Shown: positions 34,830 to 47,610 of the stretch, one piece after another
Layout: every line of letters begins with the position of its first letter
Position numbering within the stretch: the first letter of the stretch is position 1
Origin: Pampus argenteus
Lineage: Eukaryota; Chordata; Actinopteri; Scombriformes; Stromateidae
Reading direction: 5' to 3'
NCBI GenBank assembly: GCA_036937835.1
Contig: CM072873.1
Span: 10,900,001 to 10,964,000, forward strand
Length of the DNA: 64,000 nt
Notes under the pieces: model-generated
What the model was told of the DNA's origin: nothing
The model's database searches: none
Seen by the model: the letters and a program-made list of their open reading frames with translations, nothing else
Translations under genes and position numbers: made by a program

Positions 34830-34960
34830 TATTGTACCTTTAAGTACATTCTCTTGATAATGCTTATGTACTTTTACTTAAGTGGGCTTTTATATGTACA
34901 CTGTGCTATTGGTTCTTTTACTTAAGTAAATGATCTGAGTACTTCCTCCATCACTAGATG
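34830..34960 (-). repeat. Dispersed repeat with agtgatggaagaagta terminus
   Basis: On the minus strand it begins agtgatggaggaagtactca and continues gatcatttacttaagtaaaa, then repeats agtacataagc and agtacaatatgt words. It is the reverse-oriented relative of 4799-5060. Confidence 0.6.
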
Positions 34961-35879
34961 GGTTTCGTTACACACACCTCATACTTTTTTTCACACACAT
35001 TTGAAAGTAGAGTTAAGTGTGTGTATGTGAGATTTCCTCAAAGCCTTTTCCCACAATGCAAAAGCCTGGGAACCAAAGGTAAAGAAAGGTAAAAACCACT
35101 TTTTCTCTTCCTCCCTCCCTTCCTTATTTCCTCTCATCATCACATCTCCACCATCATTTCCTCCCATCCTCCTCCTACATCCTGCAGTGATAAAAAAAAA
35201 ACTTTTTTTTGCCTTATCAGGACAATGAGCTCAAATCAAACAGCACTCTAATAGTCTGGAGACGCCTTGATCCTGGCTTTCATTCTATCCTTTTTTCCTC
35301 CTGTCTTTCCTCCATGGAGACACCCCCCCTACCCCCACCCCCCTCTCCATCTCATCTCCACCCCCCCCATCTTCACCTCTCCTCCCCCCTCCTCTTCATT
35401 GATCTCTCTGTGACGGGACACTAAGGCTTTTCTAAGCTTTCTTTCATTTCTCTTCTTCCTCTTTTGGGAACAGATCTACCTGTGAAAAGAGAACAAGCGA
35501 ATAAAAAAAAATCTTCCATCTTCATGCCTATTTGATTGGCGTCCACATACTTTTGGCCATGTAGTGTAATGAAAAGACAATTTGATTTTTCTGATATGCA
35601 CAACGAGACTGACAGCTTGTCTTTGTTTTGAATAAGTTCGGAGGTCATGGCACGCACGCATGCACGCACGCACACACACACACACAGGGAGATATAAGTA
35701 ATTGGGTGTATCTGACACCTATATAATTACTTCCAGATACACAGAGAAACGTGATTGGAGAAAGAGTGACAGAAATCACAAAGACAAAGAGAGAATAAAG
35801 GGAGGAGGTGAGAAGAGAAAGGTTATGAGATAAAGAGAAGTAGACAGATGAAGAAACACAAAGAGAGAGAAAGAGACTG

Positions 35880-36010
35880 TATTTTAAAGGGACACTCCAC
35901 TGAATTTAAACATGAAGTTTAGTTTAGTCGTCTTGATTAGTCCTATACATGTGATAACAGTTTTATAAAGTCTGTGTTAGGAACTTTGTGAAGTCTAACG
36001 AAAGACCCTG
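35880..36010 (+). repeat. Dispersed teleost repeat (gggacactccac type)
   Basis: It starts ttttaaagggacactccact and continues with words such as cctatacatgtgataaca. It resembles a fish repeat whose consensus opens aaagggacactccaccgatt. Old and partial. Confidence 0.4.
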
Positions 36011-37145
36011 ATGATGTCAAAAGCCTTCGTTATAAAGAAGATGTGAGGAGTTTGAAATAAGTGTTTGCCAGGCAGGGAGGTTCAAACATCACAAATGACG
36101 GAAAGCAGGAAAAATTAATCTCAAAGTCAAGAGAAACATAATTGAAAAGGAGACAAAAATGAAAAAAAAACACAAGAAAGGCAAAAAAGGAAAACAAAGG
36201 CATGAGTATATACAAATAAGACAATAAATGCACAGGAATAGGGCATGTGCTCTGTTTTAAATACAAAAAAAGATGATATATAACTTGACTAAAGAATTGA
36301 CTAAAGAAACAAACAAGGAACAACAGATTATTGACGTCACATAGGAAACATGCAGTTGTGAAGCTCTGTGACTGTGTCAATGTGAAATAAACAAATATCA
36401 CAAATATCAGAATTCCCAGAGAGAGTATGATGCCTGAACACAGCGTCCAGGGGCTCCTCCTGTGACATTTACACTGAACACACTTCAGTCACAGGACAAA
36501 CATTCGGTTTCCACACAAACACAACAGGATGCCTCTTAACTCAATGTCAGTCTCTCTGGTCCTTGTCAGAGTGATAGAAGATCATGTGACTCTGACTTGT
36601 TTGCACTAAGACCACATCAAGATAGTCTTTGGCTCTGGATTAGCAACATATTCAAATGAGAGCCGAAGTGAAACTAGAACTAGTTTCTGTTCAAGAAGTA
36701 TGAGAATTTCTTTAAAAAAATAATGCCACTGACATTTGTAACTATGATAAAACAGCCTTTAACAAACATCATGTGTGCAATGAATAAGTCAATAAGATTT
36801 GTTATATAAAGTTGATGTAGCAAACCACAGCATTTTAATCTACAGAAATCTCCTGATTTTGCCAGGCAGAAGATGCAGACAAAACTGCTGTCCATTCATG
36901 CAAATGTCTTGAGGAGTATGACTGCATATGTGGAAAATATAAAGCCCTTTGGCTCCTTGTGTCTCCATATTGAACTATGTGAAATCGGAATCGGATAAAG
37001 TAGTAAAAAAAAGGGGACTGAAGACTACAAGTTTGAAAATAAGTGAGGTTACCAGACCTCTGTATTTCTCTGCTCGTTTCTCCTTGTTGCTAGCAGCTCC
37101 AGGCTACATTACTGCTACTACTGGTGACACACCTGCATTCATACA

Positions 37146-37360
37146 GTGGAGCGAATCAAGTTGCATTGTAGGTCATGTGAGCGCCAGGTTTTGACAAGGA
37201 AGAAGGATGCATGAAACAAAACAAAAAAAATTATATCTCTGATTCTACTGTATCAATTTTGATCCTTTTTCAAGGATCCTTTTCCTTTTTTTTTATCAAT
37301 ATTATAGATAGGAATACAATACTAAATCTGTGGGTCTGCTAGGTCTAATTTTATAATAGA
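37146..37360 (+). repeat. Local direct repeat, copy 1
   Basis: It contains gttgcattgtaggtcatgtg, agcgccaggttttgacaagg and caatactaaatctgtgggtc. The same order of words appears at 38250-38395, with this copy longer in the middle. Either a duplication or two copies of one dispersed element. Confidence 0.45.
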
Positions 37361-38249
37361 ACGCTTACATGCTAACTGTATGCATCTCTTCTTTCCTTTG
37401 TCTCTCACTCTTTCTTTATTTCCTCTTTTAATTCCTCTCTCTCTCCTCTTCCCTCTGTTCATGTTTGGCTAGATGACAACAGCATCCCCAGATAAAAGAA
37501 AGAGCGAGCTAGAAAAAAAAAACACAAGAAGAAAGGAACAAGGAAGAAAAGAGGAATAAGAAACAGAGATGGCGAGGAAAACAGAACAAGTGTGTTTGTT
37601 GTAATTGAATCCAGGCGGTGGTAGAGAGAGGGACAGATGGAGGGACTGAACAGATTAGCATCCGTAATCAGAGGCAAGCATGAGGAGAGGCTGTGTTCAT
37701 TGAGCTGCTAACTCTGATCAGATGGAACAGACACACGTGTTGTTTTACATGAAAACTACTTTTATTGAGAATTTGGAGAAGACCTGCTGCCAACTCTGAT
37801 CAAGATGCAGACATGAAAAGATCACGTGCCAGATGCGTAAAAAAACTCTACAGAGGCAATGACAATCAGGATTCCCTGGGAAAATTGGGAGGGTTGGCAA
37901 GAATGAGCTAGCCTGCTAACTGATGTTAGCAGTGCACTTTTCCCTAGTGAATGTTTGTTTGGTGACTCGTTCAACAAGCTAAGATACAGGACATGATGTG
38001 TGTTTATGTTTGTACGATATGAAGGAGACTTTAGCAGGAAAGGTGTGGGTTGTTGTACCGTCTGTGACTCGTATGTTGTGTAGCAGGACGCTAACAGGCT
38101 CAGTGTGACCGTTCGCTCTGCCTATGATGTTATCACTTTATGATTTGCTGTGTTGAAATAAGGACTCCAGCTATCTAAGCGGATGATGTGGTACAATATG
38201 CGCTGTGTAGATGCATAAAAATCATACAATCTCCAAATGAACTGTTGGT

Positions 38250-38395
38250 GGTTGAGTTGTATTGAGGGTTATGTTGGCACCAGGATTTGACAAAGAAGAG
38301 GAATGTGTGGAATAAATAAGACGATATTTCTGCTTCTGAAATGAATGAGTCTGACAACGGTATAGAAGTGCAATGCTAAATCTGTGTATCCTTGT
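38250..38395 (+). repeat. Local direct repeat, copy 2
   Basis: It contains gttgtattgagggttatgtt, ggcaccaggatttgacaaag and gcaatgctaaatctgtgtat, matching copy 1 about 1.1 kb away at clearly diverged but alignable sequence. Confidence 0.45.
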
Positions 38396-39289
38396 TAAAA
38401 AAACCCTGGTTTTAATGAGGAATCACTCTGATTTATCTTACAAACTACACCAGCATGTAATCTATATAATGAGATATGTTCAGTTCCTTAAAACATCACA
38501 TTTTAGTCAACACACGACCTTCCAGTTTGATTCAGTATAAACCCTGTACAGTTAGGAGGTTTTCACATGACAGCAGTGATGAGTGACGAGTCCGTTTGCT
38601 GCGAGACAGACTGAGGTGCAGTGTGTGTGTGTGTGTGTGACCCCAGCCAGACTCCATAGAGATGTGACCTTTGACCTCATCCTGCTGTGCTATCTGCCAG
38701 CAGCAGTTCAGCCCTGAGGATATTCACACTCTGTCTCTCTTTCTTTTATTTCCCTCCATTCTGTTGCCGTTGTCCATATTTCTGTCTGTCTTTCTGACTT
38801 TCTCTCTTTCTATCACCATTTTTACTTGAAACCTCAGCCCTTCCCTCCTTATTCCCATTTCAGTCTTATTATTTTAATGTCTTTCAATCTGTTCATCCTT
38901 TTCTCATACTTCCAACAGCTGCCTCTAATAAATTTTCTTATTTCCTTTCTCGCTTTGGTTTTTACTTGTAGCCTTTGTCATTCTTCTCTTCCTTCCTTCC
39001 TAGCTTCCATGCTTCTCTCAAGATCAAAGTTACACACACACACTCTTCATTTGACAGGACCTGAACACACACACACACACACATATATTTGTCATGTGTA
39101 ACACACCGCCCTTCTCTTTAAACCTAGTTTGAAAAGCACACACACACACCCTCCCTTTCTCTCCACAAATTAAAAGTTGAGTCTTGGACCTTGAGAAGTT
39201 CCCATGTTATCGCTGCTGTGACAGACAGATAGCAGAGGAAAGTGCTTTATTTGTCGCCGGTGCCGTCCTGTCCTCTTCTGTCGTTATCT

Positions 39290-39520
39290 GAACAGCTCCG
39301 GCTCCCATTGTAAACAGCTCTGTCCTTGTTAAGAAGCCTAATTAGAAAACTCTAATAATAATAGCCTGTGATTGACTATTGTGTACTCTAAAGATTCCAT
39401 TTAGAGCGGGGGCGAGCGGGCCACAGTATAATAAAACTTAACCAAAAGGATAATTTTGCTTGAGTAATAATCCTTTGCCTCTGAAAAGTTCTTTGTTTGC
39501 CTCAAGTGGTTTTATTGCTT
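39290..39520. promoter_or_regulatory. Candidate conserved non-coding element
   Basis: Repeat-free DNA with gaagcctaattagaaaactc, gtgattgactattgtg and ggataattttgcttgagtaa. It ends at a 28-A run. It has the AT-rich but non-repetitive texture of CNEs. Untested. Confidence 0.3.
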
Positions 39521-39526
39521 TCCTCC

Positions 39527-39554
<28 letters not shown>
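39527..39554 (+). repeat. Poly-A run (28 A)
   Basis: Pure A run with no recognisable retroelement body upstream. Confidence 0.95.
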
Positions 39555-39557
<3 letters not shown>

Positions 39558-39668
39558 CATGACACTGATTTAATTAATTTAAGCACTTTCACTGAATCCA
39601 TTGTGACTAATTCTCCCAGTGAGTGTGAGTGTGGAGTTTAGAGAATCTGCTCTATGGGAATCATTTAG

Positions 39669-39700
39669 AAGTCTGATTATATATATATATAATCAGACTT
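39669..39700. repeat. 32-bp perfect palindrome
   Basis: The arm aagtctgattatatat is followed by its exact reverse complement, with no spacer. The centre is an AT alternation and the outer nine bases are unique sequence. Confidence 0.95.
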
Positions 39701-40525
39701 TTATACATATATATATTAACGGCTTGATTTGTCAGCACTTTAAGTCCAGACTGCAGCTGTACAGTAAATCTACACACCCTACTGAAGGAAACATGCCACT
39801 TACTGTCTGTATGGCCTCTGCATTCCCGGTCCTGTTTTCATTTTCGTCTTCAATATTTTAGATAAAAGACAAACTACACAGTATTTGTGTCTGATAAGAT
39901 GTCACTGTGTCAAAATAGGCTAGCGTAATAAAGAGACATGACAGAATACATGGCCTGATCAATCATAGCTAGCTGTCTTTCACGGCCTGTGTGATGTCAT
40001 CTGACGAAGGTGCCAGGTGCTGACTTCCAGGAGAAAAGAATATAAGCAAACAACGGCGTCTGAAGCACTGTTTATGATACTGTCTATCTGGTTGCCATAG
40101 CGCTACAAACCTTTCCTCTGTTTCACATTTACACCTCGCAGCATTATCATTAGCATCAGTCCATATAAGTTGACCTGTTCTACTCTGTTTGTGGTTGCAT
40201 TTTATTCACAAAAATGCTGAAGAGTTAAAAGAATATTTTCTGATTGTTTCAGCTCCTCTAATAAGACTACTGACACCGATAAATGTGTCTGCTGATTTCT
40301 GACATCAGCCATCAGCACGACAAAAATAAAGAGGGCATGTTTAGACGTGAAGGTTGAGTACTAAAAAATATCTTTCTAAAGTGAAATGCTCTGACGCGTA
40401 TTTTACAAGAAGTGTGTGTTTGTGTGTTTTTGTGTGTGTATCCTGCCACATTCAACCTTTGCCTCCTGTCCTGGAGTCCAAGTGACATTTCAAATGCAAA
40501 TACAAGCATGTTTCACCGTGGAATG

Positions 40526-40630
<105 letters not shown>

Positions 40631-40674
40631 CCCATCATTTGTCCTTGGGCAGCCGCCACTGGCCTCTCTAAATG

Positions 40675-40890
40675 ACATTTAATGTAGGTGACTGTAAACT
40701 TGGGTAATTATGATAAATGTGAGCGATTATGACGAATTATTCCCCTCCATTGTGCTAATAGTGTAATTAGCAACAATAATCAAAGACTTATGATGTTGGA
40801 ATAAGGCGACGCCGTGGACAATTAGACCGCAAGGAGCTAATAATGGAGAACTTATGGTGTTTTCCTGGAGGGCAGAATTACCAATACTTC
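40675..40890. promoter_or_regulatory. Candidate conserved non-coding element
   Basis: Immediately beyond the AC run lies repeat-free DNA with gggtaattatgataaatgtg, gctaatagtgtaattagcaa and ggacaattagaccgcaagga. There are multiple TAAT cores and isolated CpGs (ggcgacgccgtgg). A strong-looking CNE candidate. Confidence 0.4.
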
Positions 40891-43799
40891 CAGAAGGACT
40901 TTGAAATTTCTGTGTTTTTCCAGCTAATTCTCCCCTCTGATGAGAGAAAATTGAAATAAACTCTCGAATAACTGCAAGCGTCTCTGTCTGATGGCATGAA
41001 TATAAATGCAAGGGAGCACAGACAGCAGGGAGGGTGTTCAAAGGAAAACCACTGCAGGTACTTGTTTGTCTTTTAAGACTCATATTATAATCGTGGTTGG
41101 ATATTAAGGGTTAAAAAAATGAAGACACTTAAAACTCATAATTTCAGTCATCATATTTTTTCTGACAAACGTGCCATCATTGTGTGGTTATGCAAATACA
41201 GAGAGGAATGGTATTTTAATTCTCGCCCTCTCGCCGTGTTCATAAGGTGAGACATCTGAAGAACGTCATTCAGGAACAGGATTGGCAAGAAATTAGGCAA
41301 CATGCCAATTTACTGAATTTTGTCCAAAAATATGTTGCCATGTTGCAACATTGTCGGTTTTCAAATTCAGTATCTATAGTTAATATTAGTTAATAGTAGT
41401 TAATAAAGTGCTCAATTTATAAATATATCCTATCCAGAATAACAGTTTAAAAGTAAAATTATCATTAACATTGTAAGTGACCCTCAAAGAGGAAGTTAAT
41501 GGTCAAAGTCAAGAGCCAGCAGACACCTGATCGAGTAGAAATGTTCCTGTGATTATACGTGTTGGAGACACTGAAGACATACAAAATAAGAGCCATGGAG
41601 ATAGCATTTCCTCCTCTAAGTCAGACTCTGAATTACACTCATGAGTTATAATTTCCAACCACTCACCCTGCAGAACTGTTAGACGTGGAGCCTCTCAGAC
41701 TCAGTTTGACTGATAATGGTCAAATTGCATCATGTGCTTTTAAAGATGACTCTCTTTAACTGCAAGAGGGTGTTGAAAGGTTGTGTTGAGCCTCAAAGGA
41801 AGATCCCTCTCATGCAAGGTCATCTCATATTTTAACTCAAATTTCAATACTTTTGTGCATGACTGTAATTAAATCAACGGGGTCAGCTGTCTGATATATT
41901 ATGACAGAGCAAGAAATAAGAACAGTTTTTTTTTCTGTTCAGACTGCTGAACTTCGTACGGGAGTTTGTATTTGCAGATTTAGACATGATGTAATGTCAA
42001 AACAATAATAAAGGCTACTATTACCAGCACAACAGTGTAGTCATGTCATCCAACATAACAAACGAGAGTGTGAAATATATCTGCATCTTTTCCTTAAAGG
42101 AGACATACACTGCACATTTACAGATCAATATTTATATGCCTGAGCCGTAAACAAACTATAGTAGCATGATTTTACAACTTCTCAAATCCCTCCGTACATG
42201 TTGGAGCTGAATCCAATGAAATATGAGAGTGGAAACACCTTCGCAACAACCAAGGAATGGGTGGATGTTTATGCGCATGCATGAGAAGCCTAAGTAAGCT
42301 TGTCACTAAGTATTCATAACAGGTTAAAGCCTTGACTTTTTGAATTGTTTTTAAATATTAAGTATTATTATATTATATTGTATTATTATTTCGGGTTATT
42401 CAAGGAGCAAGAGGACATGAAAATAAGCACCCTATGTTCACTGCAGGCTTCAAGTTTCCACATCACACTTGTATAAGTTGTATACTGGACCATGCTTGGC
42501 TGCCAAATTATGAAATAACCAACAAAAGAGCCATGAAGAATACTTCACTATAACCATTAGCATACGGAAGTGGTGCCCGGAGTGTGAAACTTCACAGAGA
42601 AACAAAGTCAGCAGCGATCGATCGGAGACTCCCTGTTGCACGAAGGAAGAGGCAGGTGATGAACGGAGGAACGTTGGAAAGAAAAAAACAAAGACCCCTC
42701 AAGTGGGAGATGAGGAGGAAGGGGGGGGGAATGTAAAAAAAATGGAAAAGCTCAGCTGAACATGTTAGCAGGCACGGTGTTTGCCAGGTATCGACTGCAA
42801 TGGAAACTAATGACGAAGGTGCCTGTGGATATATATTACTCATCGTCTGGAGTAAGGCATGCTGCGAATGTAATGTTGAAGAAAATGAAGAACAGAGCTG
42901 ATGAGTGAAGTTTCTGGCTATAAAAGTCTTTTGTAAGAACCTTTCTATTGTGTTGTGTTTTACCTTTGTTATTGAGAAATACCTTTTTTTTTCACCTCTA
43001 TTATACCTCTATTATTATAATAGTACCTGTGAGTTAAGATGCTTTAATGGCCTACATCATCATGAGAGAAACGTGGTGAAAATCTTTGTTTGACGTTCAA
43101 AAGCAATGTCCTACATCTCATTGTGAAACACATTCACTGAGGACTGATTTGGAGTCTTGAAAACCAAATTCTCATAAAGTGACTGCTGCTACAACACGAC
43201 TACAAACCAACCCGATCCGAATGCGACATGAAATGACACAGACACAACCTGTTACCAACCAAAACTGTTTTATAAAAGTCATTTTTTGAGGGAGGAAATG
43301 TCTAAATTATCTTCTTCTAGCTTCTCAAATGGGAATATTTTTCTGGTTTCTTTGGTTGTCTATGAGAGTAAACTGAATTTCTTTGGGTTGTGGACTAAAC
43401 AAGGAGGCATCACCTTGGGTTTTAGCAAACAATGATCAACATCTTTCACCATTTTCTGCACTAAACAACAACTGTATGTTTCAGCACATTAAGCACATTC
43501 ATTAAGTGCTTCATTCGTTAAAAAAATCATTGCCTACGAACATAATCTAGGCGGCGATTACATTTGCCAATGCAATGTAATTGGGAAAACAATTTATTAG
43601 TACGGTATATAAACGTAATTTCTTAGAGACAGCGTTGAATGAATCTTCACAGTCTTGCACTGTTGCAATTAACTGGTAATACCTCATACAATTACCACTT
43701 GAATCCTTGCAAATACCACCAAGTGTGGACGTTGGGACGGACCCTCATACAAATTCATATCAGCCTCCTCCTCTCTCTTTCTTTTAATTCCATCTCTGT

Positions 43800-44310
43800 T
43801 TCTCTCCAGACAAATTAACATTAAAGAACACATACATGAATCCTAATCCTCCCTCTTTCTATCTCCCTCTCTGGTCACATTATCTTCAGGGATCACTCCT
43901 TCACATTCATACATGTCTGTCTGAAACCTCTGCCTCCCTTCGCGCTCTTTCTTTGGACAAATTAACATTGCTAAGCACTCATGCACATTCAAACACCTCC
44001 CTATATCCCCTGTCTCTCTTTCTTTCTTTCTTTCTTTCTTCCCATCTCTCTCTCTAGGCAAATTAACATGGGAGAACAAACACCTCTGTCCACATTCCCT
44101 CCCTCCTTTTATTTCGCTCTTTTTTCTCTCTCTGGACAAATTAACTTTGGGAATCATTGAAACATTCATGCAAACCCCTACCTCCCCTTTGTCAATGTCT
44201 CTTCTATATTGCTCTATCGTTAGAGCAAATTAGCATTGGGGAAACACCCATCCATGTTTTTAGATCCTTTTCTTTTCTTTCTCTCCAAACAAATTGACAT
44301 TGACAACCAC
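43800..44310 (+). repeat. Degenerate tandem array with CAAATTAACATT core
   Basis: Seven diverged units carry a gacaaattaacatt-like core at 43809, 43873, 43955, 44056, 44134, 44223 and 44287. Spacing is 64-101 bp. Each core is followed by words such as cactcatgcacattcaaaca and then a CT-rich tract. It is a minisatellite-like array and not coding. The short (CTTT)n stretch near 44020 lies inside it. Confidence 0.7.
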
Positions 44311-44469
44311 ATATATATGTCCTCTTATCCTCAGTCTTCCTCTCTATCTCCAGTTTGGTGCATGGGGAAGCTTGGTTAAAGGTTTGCAGAAAGTCAAAGG
44401 GAAAAAAAAAAAAACTCAAATGTGGAACTCCAATTAATTTAAAGCCCTCCCCCCCACACCCCCACACCC

Positions 44470-44660
44470 ATCACTAGCACCAATCAGCCAAGAATAAATC
44501 CGCGGCAGATCTAATTACCGCGCCGTCTCCGAAGACCCTAGCCACCACGAAGCCAATCTTCCCCTCCTTGTTTGAACAGGCTGATGAACTAAGGGACTCG
44601 ATGGATATCAAGTCATTTTGTTTAATTTATAAATGGATTTTCCCCTAATACTTAAATTAT
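44470..44660. promoter_or_regulatory. Candidate conserved non-coding element
   Basis: Repeat-free DNA with accaatcagccaagaataaa, gcagatctaattaccgcgcc and tttgtttaatttataaatgg. It is clearly unlike the CT-rich array beside it. CpG-containing and TAATTA-bearing. Confidence 0.4.
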
Positions 44661-45088
44661 CATCAGCATGAGAGAGAGAGAGAGAAGCACAATGAATAGC
44701 ATTTGGAAGGTAAAAAGTCTTCAATATGTGGTGCAGCAGAGGATGTAGTGATGGAAGAAGTGATGAAAAGAATCCCAATGAGGAACACGTCCTTTGCCGG
44801 TTTACAGCAGTGACTAATTAAATTCAAACTTACAGTGGGGAATGCCGGGATATTGGGAGAGAAGTTAGGACAGAGGGCTTCAAGCTTAGAGTGGGAAGAC
44901 CAGACACATGGATTTATTTAAAGATGGCGGTTACGTGTCAAAGGTGTTCTGCTGGGTGCAGTTTTAGACTCACTGAAGTGAAATTCAACTACTTGGTTAA
45001 ACTATATTTTTATTTATTACTCTGTAAGAGAGTTTCTCTAATTTGCTTTGAGCAATTAGACTTCAACTTCACATTTAAACTGATTTAA

Positions 45089-45185
45089 AGGGGAAATATT
45101 CTGCTCATTTCCATGTCTATATTTATATTCTGGGGCTTTACTGGAATATCTTTGCAGGATTTACAGGTAAAAAAAATCTTTAATT
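45089..45185 (+). repeat. Dispersed teleost repeat (tctggggctttactgg type)
   Basis: It contains ctgctcatttccatgtctat, tattctggggctttactgg and ggaatatctttgcaggattt. These are landmarks of a short repeat I recall from fish genomes. Non-coding. Confidence 0.45.
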
Positions 45186-45340
45186 ATCTTTATTTAGCTC
45201 AGTGTGGCCTCAGATGGTTAGGAAGGCTGCAGAGCAGGAGGCTTGATCCCCCCATGCTGCAGAGCTTGCTGCTGGTAGATCTGAGGGTGCAAGGTGGAGG
45301 TTTCAGGAAGCCTCCTCCGGATCTAAATACCATTTAATCA
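45186..45340 (+). repeat. Possible tRNA-derived SINE fragment
   Basis: It contains an A-box-like cagatggttaggaaggc and a B-box-like gaggcttgatcccccc about 20 bp apart. This arrangement is seen in tRNA-derived fish SINEs that read ctcagatggttagagc. It lacks a folded tRNA and is too diverged for firm assignment. Confidence 0.3.
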
Positions 45341-46109
45341 TCCTCTTACATAACTGGAGTCCATCAGTTTCAATACAGCAGATCAAATCTTTGCATAAAG
45401 CAATAACGTGTCTTTCTATCATTGGTAGAGCAGACGGTCACAATGAGCTCCACAATAGAAGAGCCCCAGACTCTAATCAATAACCAACATTAGCTTTCAT
45501 GCTAAAGTCTTCCTCTTATCTACAGTAACTTACTAAAATGAACACATCTTGTCATGCACCTTCGCTTGTTGAAGGAGCCATCAAACATTGACATCAGGAA
45601 CATTTAAAGTCCACATTTACAGAAATGCCGCTTCATCTGAATTCATCGCTCATGTTTGCTGTTTACCTTCACTGTTCTATGTGTATCTATGCAGAACAGA
45701 TTATTCAGCCCAACTGGAACAACTCTAACACTCCTTGTCTTCCTCCTTCACTCCCTCTTGACCTTCTCTTTCCTACCATCCCTGACCTTTTACTCACTTC
45801 CCTCCTCCTCTCTTCCACAGTTCGATCTTTACTGAGATTTTTTCTCCTCCTTATCCTGTCGTGTTGTTTCACCTCCCATCCTCTATTGTCTTCTTCACCC
45901 TATTCTGCCAATCTTCTATCCTTTTCTACTCCTCCCTGTTATCCAATTCCATCCCTGCCCTACCTTCATTCCCTTCCTTTCCACCTACTTGTTGGTTTGG
46001 GCTTCTTAAACTAAGATGGTGATGGACAAAAATCATTTTCTCTCATTGATCCACTTCACCTCAAGTGATGACACTGTGATACTTCCCACCCTCATTCTTT
46101 TGCCCTTAC

Positions 46110-46290
46110 CTGGTTCAGGTGTCTCAGAGTGCGATGACGATGAAGCTGAGGACGCCCCATCTTCGTTGACAGCTCCGTGGGACAGAGACATCCCTCGGCC
46201 TGGAGGAAGCTTCATGCCGAGCTGCTCTGCCATCTCCACGTGATCACCAGGATGGATGTAGTCAAATACACTGCTGCCAGTCAGTTCCAC
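46110..46290 (-). CDS. npas3: npas3 coding exon: end of PAS-A and start of inter-PAS linker
   Basis: This is the most 5' npas3 exon in the window, encoding residues 1-60 of the visible 830 plus one base of the next codon. It opens VELTGSSVFDYIHPGDHVEM, a signature of the PAS-A domain of NPAS3/NPAS1-type bHLH-PAS factors, and runs through MAEQLGMKLPPGRG into an Asp/Ser-rich linker ending SETPEP. PAS-A helps dimerisation with ARNT-class partners and nuclear function. The acceptor is tgtag before GTGGAA and the donor is CCAG before GTAAGG. The phase is 0 in and 1 out, which fits the next exon (the joined codon gives V, then ESSSPS). The linker differs from remembered mammalian NPAS3 in a few residues (MSLSHGAVN region). 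Identification rests on remembered NPAS3 sequence and not on a search. Confidence 0.95.
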
Positions 46291-47610
46291 CTACAGACAA
46301 AACACAAAAACAGATTTGACAGGTTATAATGTTTCTCTGACCCCAGCTTTGGTCATTCACCTTCACCTCTTCCCCCTCTCATCCTCCACACTCCTGCAGA
46401 TGACTGCAGATATGGCGCACCAGATTAGGGGTATTCTGCATCAATATATTTAAATGCAACATTTTTAAAGTATTTTCCTTTTCTAAAAATATATCTACCT
46501 GCCAACTATGGCATGATTGATGTTAGGGAAACATACTGGAGTGGAAATGGTGCCAACAATTATCCAAAGAACTAAGGTTAAGAAAAGGCTGAAGTGAATG
46601 AAAGTTGGACATGTGACACTGACAACCACACTCTTAGGACATAGGACAGCACTTGAGGACATACTACTTCCTGCATTGGTACTGAACATTGGCACAGTAT
46701 GTAAATAGGTACGATGGATGTAATTCATATTGGACATTGGGCAATACATCCATCATTTTAGAACAAATCTTTACTCTTTCTTTTTCATTTCATCTTCTTC
46801 CACCTCTTGTTTATCTCCTGCCCCTAATCCTAAACCTCTTCCTCCTCATCATCATTTTCTTTCCTACTTACATTTTTTCTCCTCTTTCTCTATCCTTTCT
46901 TCCCTCTCTTTCTCCTTCTCTCCTTCCTCATACAGCTCGTTCATTCCCTCTCACTCCTTCTCCTCCTCCTCCTCTTCCAGATCTTCCTCTTCCCTCCTCC
47001 TCCTCTAATCCTCTTTCAGCATCCGTGGAGAATCAGCAGTGGCTTTTCTTTCTTATGAAAATGGAATAAATAAGCTTCTTCTTATTAAATAAATACAGAG
47101 TCCTTTCACCTTAAAGACTCTCATTAGCGCAGTTAGAGGCAGATTTGTCTGCATTAATTGGGGATGAGATGAGAGAGTGCCGCCAAAACTGTTGCATTAC
47201 GCTACACACTCATGCACACATACATATGATCATACTTACTAACAACGGTTAGGAATACGCACACTTTTACTTTTTGTGTTATGCACATGCACACGCACAC
47301 AGACACAAAATTAAGTACATGATTTTCAACGGCATCACGTGGCAGTTGTGCTCTATCGTTTAGCGTGTGTTTTCATTTGTAGCATATCAAAAACATTGTG
47401 CACATTTATTTCCACATGCTAATCTGGTTATGTGTGTCTGTGTGTCTGTGTGTGTGTTTTCAGGTTTTTGGGGGTCCACTGGGACAAAGAGGATTACATG
47501 GGTGTAATCCATTTATTAAGAAATCCCTTTAAGGCAATTTAGTCCCCTCATAAAGTCTCATCTGGAGCAGAAAGTGATGATTAAGAAATGAGACTGATCA
47601 CTGGCACGCA

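Noticed and set aside
43836..44169. Frames in the 43.8-44.3 kb array
   Set aside because: They arise from a tandem non-coding repeat and are not conserved from unit to unit.
45186..45340. Possible functional tRNA gene
   Set aside because: A-box- and B-box-like words are present, but no cloverleaf, anticodon arm or pol III terminator context could be made out. At best a SINE remnant.
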